From: Nitrospira sp.
GTDB taxonomy: Bacteria; Nitrospirota; Nitrospiria; Nitrospirales; Nitrospiraceae
Assembly: GCA_024998645.1 (NCBI GenBank)
Contig: JACOEJ010000012.1
Coordinates: 1-38,759, forward strand
Length of the DNA stretch: 38,759 bases
Direction: 5' to 3'
In this document: one piece after another, positions 7,695-18,027 of the stretch
How the letters are laid out: the number at the start of each line of letters is the position of its first letter
Numbering within the stretch: the first letter of the stretch is position 1
Program-made: the position numbers and the translations under genes
Notes under the pieces: model-generated
Told to the model about the DNA's origin: nothing
The model's database searches: none
What the model saw: the letters and a program-made list of their open reading frames with translations, nothing else

Positions 7695-7707
7695 GTCGAG
7701 TAACAGG

Positions 7708-9213
7708 ATGATGACTTTCGAACAAGTGGCACAGTCATTACGCGGGCAGGTGGAAGTCCTCGAGCAGGCAGGGGACTTTCGGGTGTCACTGACCGCTATC
7801 ACGGATGATTCCAGAGCTGTTCGCGCGGGAAGCCTGTTCGTTGCCGTGAAGGGCGAGCAAGTTGATGGCCACCGGTATATCTCCTCTGCCCTCACGTCCG
7901 GAGCGGCGGCCGTAGTCATGCAGGAGACGGTTGCCGGGATCGATCGTCCGTACTTGCGGGTGGCGGATTCACGGAAGGCGCTGGGGCACTTGGGAAGCCG
8001 GTTTTATGGCGATCCGTCCGGACGGCTGCGGATGATCGGCATCACTGGGACGAACGGGAAAACGACGACGTCCTATGTCTGCAAGGCCTTGCTGGAAGCG
8101 ATCGGAGGGCGGGTCGGTCTAATCGGAACTGTCGCCTATCAAATCGGGGACGAGATTATTCCAGCCTCCCATACCACTCCGGGAGCGTTGGAATTACAGC
8201 AGCTTTTGAAGCGGATGGCCGACGGCGGGTGCTCGGCGGCGGTGATGGAAGTGTCGTCGCATGCTCTCGCGCAGGACCGGGTGAGCGGATGTGAGTATGA
8301 CGTGGCCGTATTTTCGAATCTGACCCAGGACCATCTCGATTTTCATAAGACGATGGAAGAGTATTTCCAGGCCAAGCTCAGGCTCTTTACGGGACTGACT
8401 GGGACCAAGAAACCGAACAAGCGGGCCATCGTCAATGTGGATGACCCCAGCGGCGCCCGCATCGCCTCCTTATGCGCGGTTCCGGTGTGGACATATGGCA
8501 TCACGGGGAAGGCCGATCTTCGAGCGGAGCAAGTGCAGCTTTCTCTGAACGGCACCACGTTTATGGCGGCAACGCCCGGCGGGACCTTTCCGGTCGAGAG
8601 CCATCTGGTCGGAGAACACAACGTCTACAACATGCTGGCGGCTATTGGCGTGGCTTTGCACGAAGGGGCCACGATCGACCAACTGCGGCAGGCCGTGACC
8701 CGCGTCACCAATGTGCCTGGACGTTTCGAGCGTGTCATGGCCGGACAACCGTTCACCGTCGTGGTGGATTATGCCCACACGGAAGACGCACTGGTCCGGT
8801 TGCTGACGGCGGCGCAGGCGTTGAAAGCAGGCCGGATCATCACGGTCTTTGGATGCGGGGGGGATCGTGATCGCGGAAAGCGACCCAAGATGGGCCGTGC
8901 TGCCGTCCAGCGGAGCGACGTGGTCATTCTCACCTCGGACAATCCGCGCACGGAAAATCCCCTGTCGATTCTCGATGAAGTGGAAGTCGGTGTGCGGGAA
9001 GCGCTTCAACAGCGGTTGCACGTGACCTATCAGAAGGTGGCTGACCGGCGTGAAGCCATCGCGACAGCCATGCGCGCAGCCCGGCCCGGCGACATGGTCC
9101 TCATTGCCGGGAAGGGACACGAAGACTATCAGATTATCGGGACCAAGAAGTTTCACTTCGATGATCGTGAAGTCGCCCGCGATGCGATCCGTGAGTTGAC
9201 GAATTGTGCCTGA
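7708..9213 (+). CDS. murE: UDP-MurNAc-L-Ala-D-Glu:meso-diaminopimelate ligase MurE
   Basis: MurE adds the third amino acid to the peptidoglycan precursor, using ATP. The protein (about 501 residues) has the Mur-ligase N-terminal domain, the ATP-binding motif GTNGKTT (114-120), the central domain, and the DNPR signature at 411-414 that recognises meso-diaminopimelate rather than lysine. This residue choice predicts an mDAP-type wall. ATG 7708 is followed directly by ATG 7711; the Shine-Dalgarno sequence is weak (AACAGG), so either may be used. It starts 13 bp after ftsI. Confidence 0.96.
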   Translation: MMTFEQVAQSLRGQVEVLEQAGDFRVSLTAITDDSRAVRAGSLFVAVKGEQVDGHRYISSALTSGAAAVVMQETVAGIDRPYLRVADSRKALGHLGSRFYGDPSGRLRMIGITGTNGKTTTSYVCKALLEAIGGRVGLIGTVAYQIGDEIIPASHTTPGALELQQLLKRMADGGCSAAVMEVSSHALAQDRVSGCEYDVAVFSNLTQDHLDFHKTMEEYFQAKLRLFTGLTGTKKPNKRAIVNVDDPSGARIASLCAVPVWTYGITGKADLRAEQVQLSLNGTTFMAATPGGTFPVESHLVGEHNVYNMLAAIGVALHEGATIDQLRQAVTRVTNVPGRFERVMAGQPFTVVVDYAHTEDALVRLLTAAQALKAGRIITVFGCGGDRDRGKRPKMGRAAVQRSDVVILTSDNPRTENPLSILDEVEVGVREALQQRLHVTYQKVADRREAIATAMRAARPGDMVLIAGKGHEDYQIIGTKKFHFDDREVARDAIRELTNCA

Positions 9214-9247
9214 TTTTAGTGGGGCTCTGTCACAGATTGGGATGATC

Positions 9248-10696
9248 ATGCCGCTCTTTACCGGCGAAGAACTTCGAGAAGTGATCAGCGTCAAAATGCT
9301 TTACGGCGATGCGTCCCGGTGGGCGAAGCAGCGCATTCGACGGCTTAGTCTCGATTCGCGGGCGATCCGTGCCGGTGATCTCTTCATCGCCATTCGCGGC
9401 GATAAATTCGACGGACATGATTATGTGGCTATGGCCATGTCCCGCGGGGCTGTCGGTGCCATCGTGCAGGATAACTACGTGGTTCCTCCGGCCCTGTTGA
9501 AGGCAGGCCCAAAGTCGTCTCCACACTTCATTCTGGGCGTGCGGGATCCGCTGTTTGCCTATCAGCAGCTGGCGACGCATCACCGCAGCCGGTTCGACAT
9601 TCCGCTGGTGGCTGTGACGGGAAGCAACGGGAAAACCACCACGAAGGAAATGGTGGCAAGCGTGATGGGGCAGCGCTGGCGTGTTTTGAAGACCGAAAGC
9701 AATTTCAATAACCGGATCGGGGTCCCTCACACGCTCTTGAGATTGACGGGCCGGCACGAAGCGGCCGTCATCGAAATGGGTGTCGATAACCTCGGGCAGA
9801 CGACGCGCCTCTGTGAAATCGCCCGCCCGACCATCGGCATCATTACGAATATCGGGCCGGATCACCTGGAGTTTTTCGGCAGCATGGAAGGATCAGCGCA
9901 GGCGAAGGCGGAGTTGCTCGATCTCCTTCCTCCGGACGGGATCGCCATCCTGAACGCGGACGATCCGTATTTTGACTATCTCGCCGCGCGAGCCCAATGC
10001 CGTGTGGTGTCGTTCGGCTATTCGCCGAAAGCCGATGTGCAGGCGTTGCATGAAAAGTCAGACGGGCGCGACGGGACGATTTTCCGGCTCCTCCTGCCGG
10101 GGAAAGTCCGGCACACCATCGTCCGAATCAAGGTGCAGGGGTCCCACAATGTGACGAATGCCTTGGCCGCTGCGGCGGTCGGAACGGTACTCGGTGTGTC
10201 CGGTGCCGTCATTGCGCAGGGTCTCTCTCGATTCCGTCCGGCCGCGATGCGGTCGCAAGTCGTCGTAAGCCACGGGATACGCGTGATCAACGATTGTTAT
10301 AACGCCAACCCCGCGTCGATGAAGGCCGCGGTCCAGCTGCTGGCTCAATCCGGGGCCGGACGAAAGACCATCGCGGTATTGGGCGATATGCTGGAACTCG
10401 GGTCGGGCGCGATACGGATGCACGAAGAAGTCGGCGCCTTTGTGGCGCAGCAGGGCATTTCGCAGTTGATCGCGTGCGGGCCGTTGGGACGGGGTCTGGC
10501 GGAAGGTGCACGCCGGGCGGGAATGGAGCAGTCAAAAATTCTGGAATTGCCTGATGCCGCCGCCGCTGCCGAGGCGGTCAAAACGATGGCGATTTCCGGT
10601 GATGTGGTGTTGGTCAAGGCGTCGCGCGGGATGAAGATGGAGCAGGTGGTCGATGCATTGCAAGGCATGAAGCGGGTCTCGAAGAAGGCATCGTAA
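9248..10696 (+). CDS. murF: UDP-MurNAc-tripeptide:D-Ala-D-Ala ligase MurF
   Basis: MurF joins D-Ala-D-Ala to UDP-MurNAc-tripeptide with ATP. The protein shows the Mur-ligase fold: an N-terminal UDP-binding domain (LSLDSRAIRAGDLFIAI), the ATP motif GSNGKTT (about 125-131), the EMGVDNLGQ segment, and the INDCYNANPASM motif of the C-terminal half. I favour ATG 9248 because MPLFTGEEL aligns with the usual MurF N-terminus and GGGA sits 5 nt upstream. A GTG at 9206, overlapping murE by 8 bp and adding 14 residues, and an ATG at 9242 are alternatives. Confidence 0.95.
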   Translation: MPLFTGEELREVISVKMLYGDASRWAKQRIRRLSLDSRAIRAGDLFIAIRGDKFDGHDYVAMAMSRGAVGAIVQDNYVVPPALLKAGPKSSPHFILGVRDPLFAYQQLATHHRSRFDIPLVAVTGSNGKTTTKEMVASVMGQRWRVLKTESNFNNRIGVPHTLLRLTGRHEAAVIEMGVDNLGQTTRLCEIARPTIGIITNIGPDHLEFFGSMEGSAQAKAELLDLLPPDGIAILNADDPYFDYLAARAQCRVVSFGYSPKADVQALHEKSDGRDGTIFRLLLPGKVRHTIVRIKVQGSHNVTNALAAAAVGTVLGVSGAVIAQGLSRFRPAAMRSQVVVSHGIRVINDCYNANPASMKAAVQLLAQSGAGRKTIAVLGDMLELGSGAIRMHEEVGAFVAQQGISQLIACGPLGRGLAEGARRAGMEQSKILELPDAAAAAEAVKTMAISGDVVLVKASRGMKMEQVVDALQGMKRVSKKAS

Positions 10697-10759
10697 CTAT
10701 TCAGGGGAAGAAACGGACTCGGCGCTGTAAGCCCCCGGCGTCGGTATGACGGTCGTCTT

Positions 10760-11836
10760 ATGCTGTATAACTGGCTGTATCCACTCCACACCGAATTCTC
10801 GTTTCTGAATGTCTTCCGCTATCAAAGCTTCCGCATCATTTATGCGGCGGTCACGGCGTTCCTCATCGCGTTCATTCTGGCCCCCTGGCTTATTCGCAAG
10901 CTGCAAGAAATCAAGTTGGGACAACAGATTCGCGACGATGGGCCCAAGAGTCATCTGGCGAAGAGCGGGACTCCCACGATGGGCGGGATCCTCATTCTCT
11001 TTGCGGTGGTCCTCTCCACGCTGCTGTGGGCTGATATTACGAAACCCTATGTGTGGCTGGTGCTCGCGGCGATGGTAGGTTTCGGCGCGATCGGGTTTGC
11101 CGATGACTACCTCAAATTCATCAAGCGGCAATCGAAGGGGTTGTCGGCGTCGCAAAAATTTGCCGCGCAAGTCGCGATCGCCTTGGCGATTGCGGTCACG
11201 CTGTATTTTCTCCCTGGGTATACGACAAAGCTGAGTGTGCCGTTCTTCAAGAACTTCACGCCGGATCTGGGCTGGTTCTACATCGTCTTTGCCGTGCTCG
11301 TTATTGTGGGGAGTTCCAATGCCGTCAATCTGACGGATGGCCTCGACGGCCTCGCTATCGGTCCCGTGATGATTACCGCCCTGGCCTATACGATTGTGGC
11401 CTACGTTGCCGGGCATCGATTGATGTCGGACTACCTGCTGATTCCCCACATCGAAAACGCCGGTGAAATTGCCGTTTTTACGGCGGCCATTCTGGGGTCG
11501 AGTCTCGGCTTCTTATGGTTCAACACCTATCCCGCGTCCGTGTTCATGGGCGATGTGGGGTCGCTTCCACTCGGCGCAGCGCTCGGCACGGTTGCGGTCA
11601 TCAGCAAGCACGAATTGTTGCTGTTGCTGGTCGGCGGCGTGTTCGTGATCGAAGCGGTGTCAGTCATTTTTCAAGTCGTGTCGTTTAAATCGCGCGGGAA
11701 GCGGATCTTCCTGATGGCCCCGATTCATCATCATTTCGAGATGAAGGGGTGGGAAGAGCCCAAAGTCGTGGTCCGGCTCTGGATCATCGCTATCCTCTTG
11801 GCCTTGTTAAGCCTGAGCACGCTGAAGTTGCGGTAA
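10760..11836 (+). CDS. mraY: Phospho-N-acetylmuramoyl-pentapeptide transferase MraY
   Basis: MraY transfers phospho-MurNAc-pentapeptide to undecaprenyl phosphate, making lipid I at the inner face of the membrane. The 358-residue protein is polytopic with about ten membrane segments. It has the family landmarks: the MLYNWLYPL / FNVFRY-like N-terminus (here [10 protein letters not shown]), the aspartate motif [18 protein letters not shown], and the HHHFE motif near the C-terminus. No good Shine-Dalgarno sequence precedes the ATG, and the 63-bp gap after murF is the largest in this part of the cluster. The next gene starts 4 bp after its stop. Confidence 0.97.
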   Translation: MLYNWLYPLHTEFSFLNVFRYQSFRIIYAAVTAFLIAFILAPWLIRKLQEIKLGQQIRDDGPKSHLAKSGTPTMGGILILFAVVLSTLLWADITKPYVWLVLAAMVGFGAIGFADDYLKFIKRQSKGLSASQKFAAQVAIALAIAVTLYFLPGYTTKLSVPFFKNFTPDLGWFYIVFAVLVIVGSSNAVNLTDGLDGLAIGPVMITALAYTIVAYVAGHRLMSDYLLIPHIENAGEIAVFTAAILGSSLGFLWFNTYPASVFMGDVGSLPLGAALGTVAVISKHELLLLLVGGVFVIEAVSVIFQVVSFKSRGKRIFLMAPIHHHFEMKGWEEPKVVVRLWIIAILLALLSLSTLKLR

Positions 11837-11840
11837 CGAG

Positions 11841-13250
11841 ATGGTGAGTGAAGACGTCATGCAATTGAACGGTACGAAGGTCACGGTGGTGGGATTGGCC
11901 CGTAGCGGCGTGGCCGCGGCGCGGTTGCTCCAGGCCGTTGGCGCTCACGTCACTGTTGCCGACCGGAAAGAGCGCAGTGAACTGGGTCCGGTCCTGACGC
12001 AGTTGGATGACGCTCGTGTCGGCATCACGGTCGGCAGCCAGTACGAAACGGCGTTGGAGTCGGCCGAGCTCGTGGTCATCAGCCCCGGCGTGCCCTATCG
12101 CATGGAGGCGCTGGAGCGGGTGCGGCGACGGGGCGTGAAAGTGATCAGCGAATTGGAATTGGCGTCGCGGTTTGTGTCGGTTCCGATGCTGGCGCTTACC
12201 GGGACCAACGGTAAGAGTACCACCGTCACGCTGATCGGCAAGATGCTGCAGGACAGCGGGAAGCGAGTCTTTGTCGGGGGCAACCTCGGCACGGCATTGA
12301 GCGAAGCGGCGATGCAAACGGTGCTGGCGTCACAGCAGGGATTGCCCAGTCCGTTCGATTTTCTCGTGGTCGAAGTTTCAAGTTTTCAGTTGGAAACAGT
12401 GGAGCAGTTCCACCCTCGGATTGCGGCGTTACTCAACGTCACCGTGGATCATCAGGACCGCTATGTGTCGATTGACGAATATGTCGCCGCCAAGCGGCGC
12501 ATTTTCGAGTGCCAGAAGCCGACCGACTATGCGCTCTTCAATCTGGACGATCAGCGGGTCGCGGCCCTTCGCCACAGCGTCAAAGCCCGGGTGCTGGGAT
12601 TCACCAGACAATCGGCTCTGCCGGCGGATGTCACCGGTGGCACGTATCTGGAGGGGGATCGACTTGTCACGACGGTGACGGGTGTGCGGCAGGAGATCTG
12701 TCGCCGACAGGAGATCAAGATCATCGGCGATCACAACGTGGAGAACGCGATGGTGGCCGCTACCTATGCGTTGCTGAGCGGCTGCTCGCTTGAATCGGTC
12801 ACACGAGTGCTGCAGGCCTTCCCAGGCCTGGAGCATGCCTTAGAAATTGTTCGGGATCGCCGCGGGGTCCGGTTCGTCAACGATTCCAAGGGAACGAACG
12901 TCGATGCCACGCTCAAGGCGATTGAAAGTATCGATCAGCCTATTTGGTTGATTGCCGGAGGCCGCGATAAGGGCGGGGATTTTTCTCGACTCGCGCCGGC
13001 TATTCGGCAGCGAGTCAAGGGGCTGATCTTGATCGGAGAAGCGACGCCTTTGATCGCCCAGGCGATGGCCGGATTCTCTGCGATCAGTCGGGCAGCGTCA
13101 TTGAAAGAGGCGGTGCAGGCGGCGGCCGACAGTGCCTCCTCAGGCGGAGTCGTCCTGTTTTCGCCGGCTTGTGCCAGTTTCGACATGTTTGCGGATTATC
13201 AGGATCGGGGCCGGCAGTTTAAGGCCCTTGTGCAATCCTTGCCGGCCTAA
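11841..13250 (+). CDS. murD: UDP-MurNAc-L-Ala:D-Glu ligase MurD
   Basis: MurD adds D-glutamate to UDP-MurNAc-L-Ala. The 469-residue protein has a Rossmann-like N-terminal domain (VVGLARSGVAAARLL), the ATP motif GTNGKST (121-127), the EVSSFQLE motif, and the C-terminal NDSKGTN and SPACASFDMF segments typical of MurD. ATG 11841 lies 4 bp after mraY. GTG 11844 or ATG 11859 could also serve, since the second is preceded by a purine-rich GTGAGTGAAG; the difference is at most six residues. Confidence 0.96.
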   Translation: MVSEDVMQLNGTKVTVVGLARSGVAAARLLQAVGAHVTVADRKERSELGPVLTQLDDARVGITVGSQYETALESAELVVISPGVPYRMEALERVRRRGVKVISELELASRFVSVPMLALTGTNGKSTTVTLIGKMLQDSGKRVFVGGNLGTALSEAAMQTVLASQQGLPSPFDFLVVEVSSFQLETVEQFHPRIAALLNVTVDHQDRYVSIDEYVAAKRRIFECQKPTDYALFNLDDQRVAALRHSVKARVLGFTRQSALPADVTGGTYLEGDRLVTTVTGVRQEICRRQEIKIIGDHNVENAMVAATYALLSGCSLESVTRVLQAFPGLEHALEIVRDRRGVRFVNDSKGTNVDATLKAIESIDQPIWLIAGGRDKGGDFSRLAPAIRQRVKGLILIGEATPLIAQAMAGFSAISRAASLKEAVQAAADSASSGGVVLFSPACASFDMFADYQDRGRQFKALVQSLPA

Positions 13251-13284
13251 AGGCGGCGAGTCAGAGGAGATTTGACGCTGAACG

Positions 13285-14493
13285 ATGTCACAGAGAGCTG
13301 CAGGGACCCTGGCATTGCCGTGGCCCACCACGAGCCCCCGCACCGCGAAGAAGCGGGTGCCGATGGACCACACCCTCTTGATCGTCACGATGGTCCTGGC
13401 ATTGGTCGGCCTGGTGATGGTGTTCAGTGCGAGCGCGGTGGTGGCGGGGAATCGGTTCCACGACTCCGGCTACTTCCTCAAGCGGCAGCTGGCGTGGCTG
13501 ACATTCGGATTTGTGCTGCTCCACGTCGCGTCGCGGGTCGACTATGTCTGGTGGAAGCGTCTGTCGGTGCCGCTGCTGGGTTTGATGGCGCTGTTGCTGG
13601 TGATGGTCTTGATCCCATCGCTCGGAGTCGCGGCCAAAGGAGCGCGGCGCTGGTTGCGTCTCGGACCCATTTCGATTCAGCCGGCCGAGATGGTCAAGCT
13701 CGTGGCGGTGATTTATCTAGCGGCCTATCTGACCAAGAAGGAAGACCGGATCACAAGCTTCTCCTCTGGCCTGTTGCCCGTGTTGTTCGTGATCGGCGTG
13801 TTGAGCGGCCTGGTGCTCTTGGAGCCGGATCTCGGGACCGTGGTTGTGATCGGTCTCGTGACAATCGGACTGCTGTTTCTCGGCGGCGCGCAATTGAAGC
13901 ATCTGCTGGGGTTGGGACTGTGCGCGGTGCCGGTCGTTTTGGTGCTCGTCCTCGGCTCGAGTTACCGGCGGCAGCGCCTCCTGACGTTTCTGGCGCCTTG
14001 GAAGGACGCGTCGAATGCCGGGTTTCAAATCACCCAGTCCTTTCTCGCCTTCGGCAGCGGCGGCCCTTTCGGAGTGGGGCTGGGCGAGGGGAAACAGAAG
14101 CTGTTCTTTCTTCCCGAAGCCCATACGGACTTTGTCCTGGCGTTGGTCGGGGAAGAATTGGGGTTAGTGGGAACGGGCGCGATCATTCTGCTCTTCGCGT
14201 TGTTTGTGGTGCGGGGCTTTCAGATTGCCGCCAGAGCGCGGATGCCGTTCGGGCGCTATTTGGGCATCGGCATCACGCTGTTGATCGGCGGGCAGGCGCT
14301 GGTGAATGCGGCTGTGGCGACGGGGATGTTGCCGACCAAAGGATTGACCTTGCCCTTCGTGAGCTACGGCGGATCGTCCCTGGTGATCAGTCTGCTGGCG
14401 GTCGGGATTTTGTTGAATATCTCGAGAGATCGCCAAGCGGGACCCCAGGAGGGTACGGGGCGGGGCGGGCGCAGCAGGTCTGGTCACGGATGA
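13285..14493 (+). CDS. ftsW: Peptidoglycan glycosyltransferase FtsW (SEDS family)
   Basis: FtsW polymerises lipid II at the septum together with FtsI. The 402-residue protein is polytopic (about ten membrane segments), with the SEDS motifs KGARRWLRLG, QPAEMVKL, LEPDLGT, and the C-terminal LPFVSYGGSSL. Residues 1-26 are a polar extension before MDHTLLIVTM; translation could start at ATG 13363 instead, but CAGAGGAGA (13262-13270) favours the upstream ATG despite its rather long 14-nt spacing. The stop overlaps the murG ATG by four bases. Confidence 0.95.
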   Translation: MSQRAAGTLALPWPTTSPRTAKKRVPMDHTLLIVTMVLALVGLVMVFSASAVVAGNRFHDSGYFLKRQLAWLTFGFVLLHVASRVDYVWWKRLSVPLLGLMALLLVMVLIPSLGVAAKGARRWLRLGPISIQPAEMVKLVAVIYLAAYLTKKEDRITSFSSGLLPVLFVIGVLSGLVLLEPDLGTVVVIGLVTIGLLFLGGAQLKHLLGLGLCAVPVVLVLVLGSSYRRQRLLTFLAPWKDASNAGFQITQSFLAFGSGGPFGVGLGEGKQKLFFLPEAHTDFVLALVGEELGLVGTGAIILLFALFVVRGFQIAARARMPFGRYLGIGITLLIGGQALVNAAVATGMLPTKGLTLPFVSYGGSSLVISLLAVGILLNISRDRQAGPQEGTGRGGRSRSGHG

Positions 14494-15611
14494 CGATACT
14501 CATCGCCGCAGGAGGGACGGGCGGGCATTTGTATCCGGCGGTGGCGCTGGCCCGTGAGTTTCAGCGGCGCGATCCATCGACCAGGATCGTCTTTGTGGGC
14601 ACGGCGAAAGGGATTGAAACCAAGGTGTTGGCGCACGAAGGGTTTCCACTCGAACTCATTACAGCGAAGCCGGTGATGGGAAAAGGATTGGGAGAAGCCT
14701 TGCGGGGATTGTTGTCTGTGCCGATCAGTCTCTGGCAGTCGATGCGGTTGATCTCCCGGTACCGGGCGGATCTCGTCATCGGCGTGGGCGGCTACACCAG
14801 TCCGACGATGTTAGTGGCGGCTGCATTGAAGGGGACTGCCCGAGTCATTCTGGAGCCGAATGCCTATCCGGGTATGGCCAATATTGCGGTCGGCCCTTGT
14901 GCGCAACGCGTGTTTCTGGGGTTTGCCTCCGCCGCCGAGAAATTTGCGAAAGACAAAGTTCGCGTGTTCGGGTCGCCGATTCGGCAGCACTTTTTAGAGG
15001 CGATCACGACGTCCCCTTCAGCGACCGAAGGCCGGCAGCGGTTGTTGATTTTTGGCGGCAGTCAGGGGGCGAAGGCGATCAATAGCGCGGTCATCGATGG
15101 GCTGAGGGCATTGGCGCAGACACTTCCGCGGCTCTCCATTACGCACCAGACCGGAGAAGCTGATCATGCGAGGGTTGTTGAGGCGTACCGGCAGGCAGGT
15201 GTTGAGGCCGAGGTCGTCCCGTTTCTCTACGACATGCCGACCGTGTTGCGTGCCGCGGATCTGGTGGTGGCGCGTGCCGGGGCCATGACGATTGCAGAGC
15301 TGACGGCCTGCGGGAAGCCGGCGATTCTGATTCCGCTGCCGACGGCCATCTACGACCACCAGATGAAGAATGCGCGGGCGATGGAGGCGGCGGGGGGGGC
15401 GATGGTGCTGCCGCAGCCGGAGTTGACCGGGGCGCAGTTGGCCGGATCCATCGCCGGGCTGTTGCAGCAACCGGATCGTCTACGCGCGATGCAGGAGAAG
15501 AGTCGGGCTATGAGTCGAATCGATGCGGCCGAGAGGATCGTCCACGAATGCTATGCGCTCATGGGGGTGAATCATGACGTCCACCGGACTGTTGGAGCGA
15601 CGGGAGTCTAA
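14490..15611 (+). CDS. murG: UDP-GlcNAc:lipid I N-acetylglucosaminyltransferase MurG
   Basis: MurG converts lipid I to lipid II on the cytoplasmic face of the membrane. The 373-residue protein has the glycine-rich [10 protein letters not shown] loop at the N-terminus, the GVGGYTSPT and EPNAYPG segments, a second Gly-rich motif (IFGGSQGA), and the donor-binding region with [13 protein letters not shown] and [11 protein letters not shown]. The ATG overlaps the ftsW stop (ATGA). The same frame stays open for about 400 codons upstream through ftsW, but that part reads as an off-frame translation of ftsW and is not a domain fusion. Confidence 0.96.
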   Translation: MTILIAAGGTGGHLYPAVALAREFQRRDPSTRIVFVGTAKGIETKVLAHEGFPLELITAKPVMGKGLGEALRGLLSVPISLWQSMRLISRYRADLVIGVGGYTSPTMLVAAALKGTARVILEPNAYPGMANIAVGPCAQRVFLGFASAAEKFAKDKVRVFGSPIRQHFLEAITTSPSATEGRQRLLIFGGSQGAKAINSAVIDGLRALAQTLPRLSITHQTGEADHARVVEAYRQAGVEAEVVPFLYDMPTVLRAADLVVARAGAMTIAELTACGKPAILIPLPTAIYDHQMKNARAMEAAGGAMVLPQPELTGAQLAGSIAGLLQQPDRLRAMQEKSRAMSRIDAAERIVHECYALMGVNHDVHRTVGATGV

Positions 15612-15678
15612 TGCGGCAGCGACGCGAGAGCAGGTACAGCGACCATCAACAGGATCACCAGGATTGAGGCGAACGGCC

Positions 15679-17067
15679 ATGTTTCGAAAAACACAGCACA
15701 TTCATCTAGTAGGAATCGGCGGGTCAGGGATGAGCGGGATCGCAGAGGTCTTGCTGACGATGGGGTACAAAGTCAGTGGTTCGGATCTGCAAGCCTCGGA
15801 AACCACCAGGCGGCTGGAGGAGCTCGGAGGCAGGATTGCGATCGGCCATCACGAAGCCAATATCGGAGAGGCGCAAGTCGTGGTGATTTCCTCTGCCGTG
15901 GCGGCTACCAATCCTGAAGTCCAGGCGGCGAAAGCGAAGCAGGTGCCGGTGATTCCCCGCGCGGAGATGCTGGCCGAGCTGATGCGCTTGAAGTTCGGTG
16001 TGGCGATTGCGGGCGCCCACGGCAAGACGACGACGACGTCGATGGTCGCAAACGTGTTGGCTTCCGGCGGATTGGATCCGACGATGGTCATCGGCGGCAA
16101 GGTGAATGCCCTCGGCAGCCACGCGCGACTGGGTCGCGGTGAGTTGCTGGTGGCGGAGGCCGATGAGAGCGACGGTTCCTTTCTCCGGTTGTCCCCGACG
16201 ATTGTGGCGGTGACTAATCTGGATCGCGAGCATCTCGATCACTACGGGTCGATGGAAAAGATTTACGACAGCTTTCTGGAGTTCATCAACAAGATTCCCT
16301 TCTATGGATTGGCGGTGCTGTGCTCCGACGATGAACGGCTGCACGCGCTATTCCCGCGCATTGTGAAGCGGTATCACACCTATGGACTTCAAGAAACTCC
16401 CGGTGTCGTGCCGGATTTCAAGGCAACGGATATCGTGCTCAAGCAATGGGGCGCTGAGTTTCGTGCGCATTTCCGCGGGAAAAACCTTGGGCCCTTCCGG
16501 CTCGCCGTCCCCGGTATGCATAACGTCTCTAACGCGCTGGTAGCGATTGCGATCGGGATCGAGCTGGAGGTACCGGTCGACTTAATCCGCAAGGGGCTGG
16601 CGGCGTTTACTGGCGTAGAGCGGCGATTTCATCTGCGCGGAGAAGCCAACGGCATCATGGTGGTGGACGACTACGGGCATCACCCCACGGAGGTGAAAGC
16701 CACGCTGGCAGCCGCGAAACAGGGATGGGATCGGCGGTTGGTGGTGCTGTTCCAACCTCACCGGTACAGCCGGACGCGCGATCTGATCGAGGAGTTCACG
16801 CACGCGTTTGATCAGGCAGATTTGCTGTTCATGACGGACATCTATGCAGCCGGGGAAGCGCCGATCCCGGGTGTGTCGGGCGCCGCGCTGGCTGACCGCA
16901 TCAAGGCCGCCGGCCACCAGGGCGTCACCTTCATCGAGAAAAAGGAAACGCTGCCCGATCAGGTACTGCCGCATTTACAGCCGGGCGATCTGGTGGTGAC
17001 GTTGGGTGCCGGTGATATCTGGAAAGCAGGGACGGGGCTGCTGGCGCGATTGGCTCCCAATACGTAG
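15679..17067 (+). CDS. murC: UDP-N-acetylmuramate:L-alanine ligase MurC
   Basis: MurC adds L-alanine to UDP-MurNAc. The protein has the N-terminal [14 protein letters not shown] nucleotide fold, the ATP motif GAHGKTTTT (112-120), [12 protein letters not shown], and the [10 protein letters not shown] motif. With ATG 15679 the protein is 462 residues and begins [15 protein letters not shown], as is usual; TGAGG lies 10 nt upstream. ATG 15574, which overlaps murG by 38 bp and has a GGGGGTGA just upstream, would add 35 residues of low-complexity sequence. I prefer the shorter form on family grounds. MurB follows after 3 bp. Confidence 0.94.
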   Translation: MFRKTQHIHLVGIGGSGMSGIAEVLLTMGYKVSGSDLQASETTRRLEELGGRIAIGHHEANIGEAQVVVISSAVAATNPEVQAAKAKQVPVIPRAEMLAELMRLKFGVAIAGAHGKTTTTSMVANVLASGGLDPTMVIGGKVNALGSHARLGRGELLVAEADESDGSFLRLSPTIVAVTNLDREHLDHYGSMEKIYDSFLEFINKIPFYGLAVLCSDDERLHALFPRIVKRYHTYGLQETPGVVPDFKATDIVLKQWGAEFRAHFRGKNLGPFRLAVPGMHNVSNALVAIAIGIELEVPVDLIRKGLAAFTGVERRFHLRGEANGIMVVDDYGHHPTEVKATLAAAKQGWDRRLVVLFQPHRYSRTRDLIEEFTHAFDQADLLFMTDIYAAGEAPIPGVSGAALADRIKAAGHQGVTFIEKKETLPDQVLPHLQPGDLVVTLGAGDIWKAGTGLLARLAPNT

Positions 17068-17070
17068 GCA

Positions 17071-18015
17071 ATGGCTCGGCAAGGACGGACAGATGCACAG
17101 ACCGGTCGTCGGACAATCAGTCAGCGTCGGTTGGAAGCCGCGGTCGACGGGATTCGCGGGGCGGTGTCGTTCAATGCGCCGCTCAAAGACTACACGTCTT
17201 TCCGCATCGGAGGGCCGGCCGATGTACTGGTCGAGCCGGTTGACGTCGATGATGTGGCCCGCCTGGTCCGGCAAACCAAGGCGCAGAAGCTTCCGCTCTT
17301 TGTGGTGGGCGGCACGAATCTCCTCATTCGCGACAAAGGGATTAGAGGCGTGGTGGTTCATCTTGGAAAGCTCCGAGCGATCAGAGAAGAACCGGGAGCG
17401 GTCCTATATGCCGAAGGGGGCGTGGGGATGCCGACGCTGATTGGCTATGCCATCCGTCATTCACTGGCCGGGCTGGAGTGGGCCGCCGGTATTCCCGGCA
17501 CGGTCGCCGGGTCTGTCGTGATGAACGCGGGCACGCGATTAGGCGAAATGAAAGACTCAGTGAAGGCCGTACGGCTGGTGAATCGCAAGGGCGAAATTCT
17601 CGATATCCCGGCGTCGGAGATTCCCTTTGCCTATCGCCGGGCCGCGTTGCCGGCCGGCATTGTCGTGGGCGTGTGGCTGCAGCTGAAGGCGGGTGTGCGG
17701 GCGGAGGTCGAGAAAGTCGTGAAAGACTATCTGCACTATCGGCGCGATACGCAGCCGCTGACGCTGCCGAGTGCCGGGTGCGTGTTCAAGAATCCTTCCA
17801 AGGACTCGGCCGGGCGGGTCATCGACTTGGCCGGACTCAAAGGCGCCCAAGTCGGTGATGCGCAGGTCTCGGACAAGCATGCGAACTTTATCGTGAATCA
17901 GGGGCAGGCGAGTGCCAAGGATGTGCTGGCGCTGATCCGGAAAGTCCGGGCGGCGGTGGCGCGACGGACCGGTGTGAAGTTGGAATTGGAACTCAAGGTC
18001 GTGGGACAGGCCTAG
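17071..18015 (+). CDS. murB: UDP-N-acetylenolpyruvoylglucosamine reductase MurB
   Basis: MurB is the FAD enzyme that reduces UDP-GlcNAc-enolpyruvate to UDP-MurNAc with NADPH. The 314-residue protein has the FAD-binding pattern (YTSFRIGGPADVLVEP, VVGGGTNLL-like VVGGTNLLI, and GLEWAAGIPGTVAGSVVMNAG) and a C-terminal domain without the extra loop of type I enzymes, suggesting type II. The position that is usually the proton-donating serine (SAGS-FKNP) is Cys237 here (SAGCVFKNP). The start at ATG 17071 lies 3 bp after murC; the first 30 or so residues are poorly conserved. Confidence 0.95.
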   Translation: MARQGRTDAQTGRRTISQRRLEAAVDGIRGAVSFNAPLKDYTSFRIGGPADVLVEPVDVDDVARLVRQTKAQKLPLFVVGGTNLLIRDKGIRGVVVHLGKLRAIREEPGAVLYAEGGVGMPTLIGYAIRHSLAGLEWAAGIPGTVAGSVVMNAGTRLGEMKDSVKAVRLVNRKGEILDIPASEIPFAYRRAALPAGIVVGVWLQLKAGVRAEVEKVVKDYLHYRRDTQPLTLPSAGCVFKNPSKDSAGRVIDLAGLKGAQVGDAQVSDKHANFIVNQGQASAKDVLALIRKVRAAVARRTGVKLELELKVVGQA

Positions 18016-18027
18016 GACAGGAGCGTG

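Noticed and set aside
13272..14489. About 400 codons open in frame with murG, as if MurG had a long N-terminal domain
   Set aside because: The stretch is ftsW read in another frame; its translation is Arg/Gly-rich without hydrophobic segments, and the real MurG start overlaps the ftsW stop in the usual way.
15574..15678. 35-residue N-terminal extension of MurC overlapping murG
   Set aside because: It has a good ribosome-binding site but low-complexity, unconserved sequence; the canonical MurC start is at 15679. It remains the second choice.
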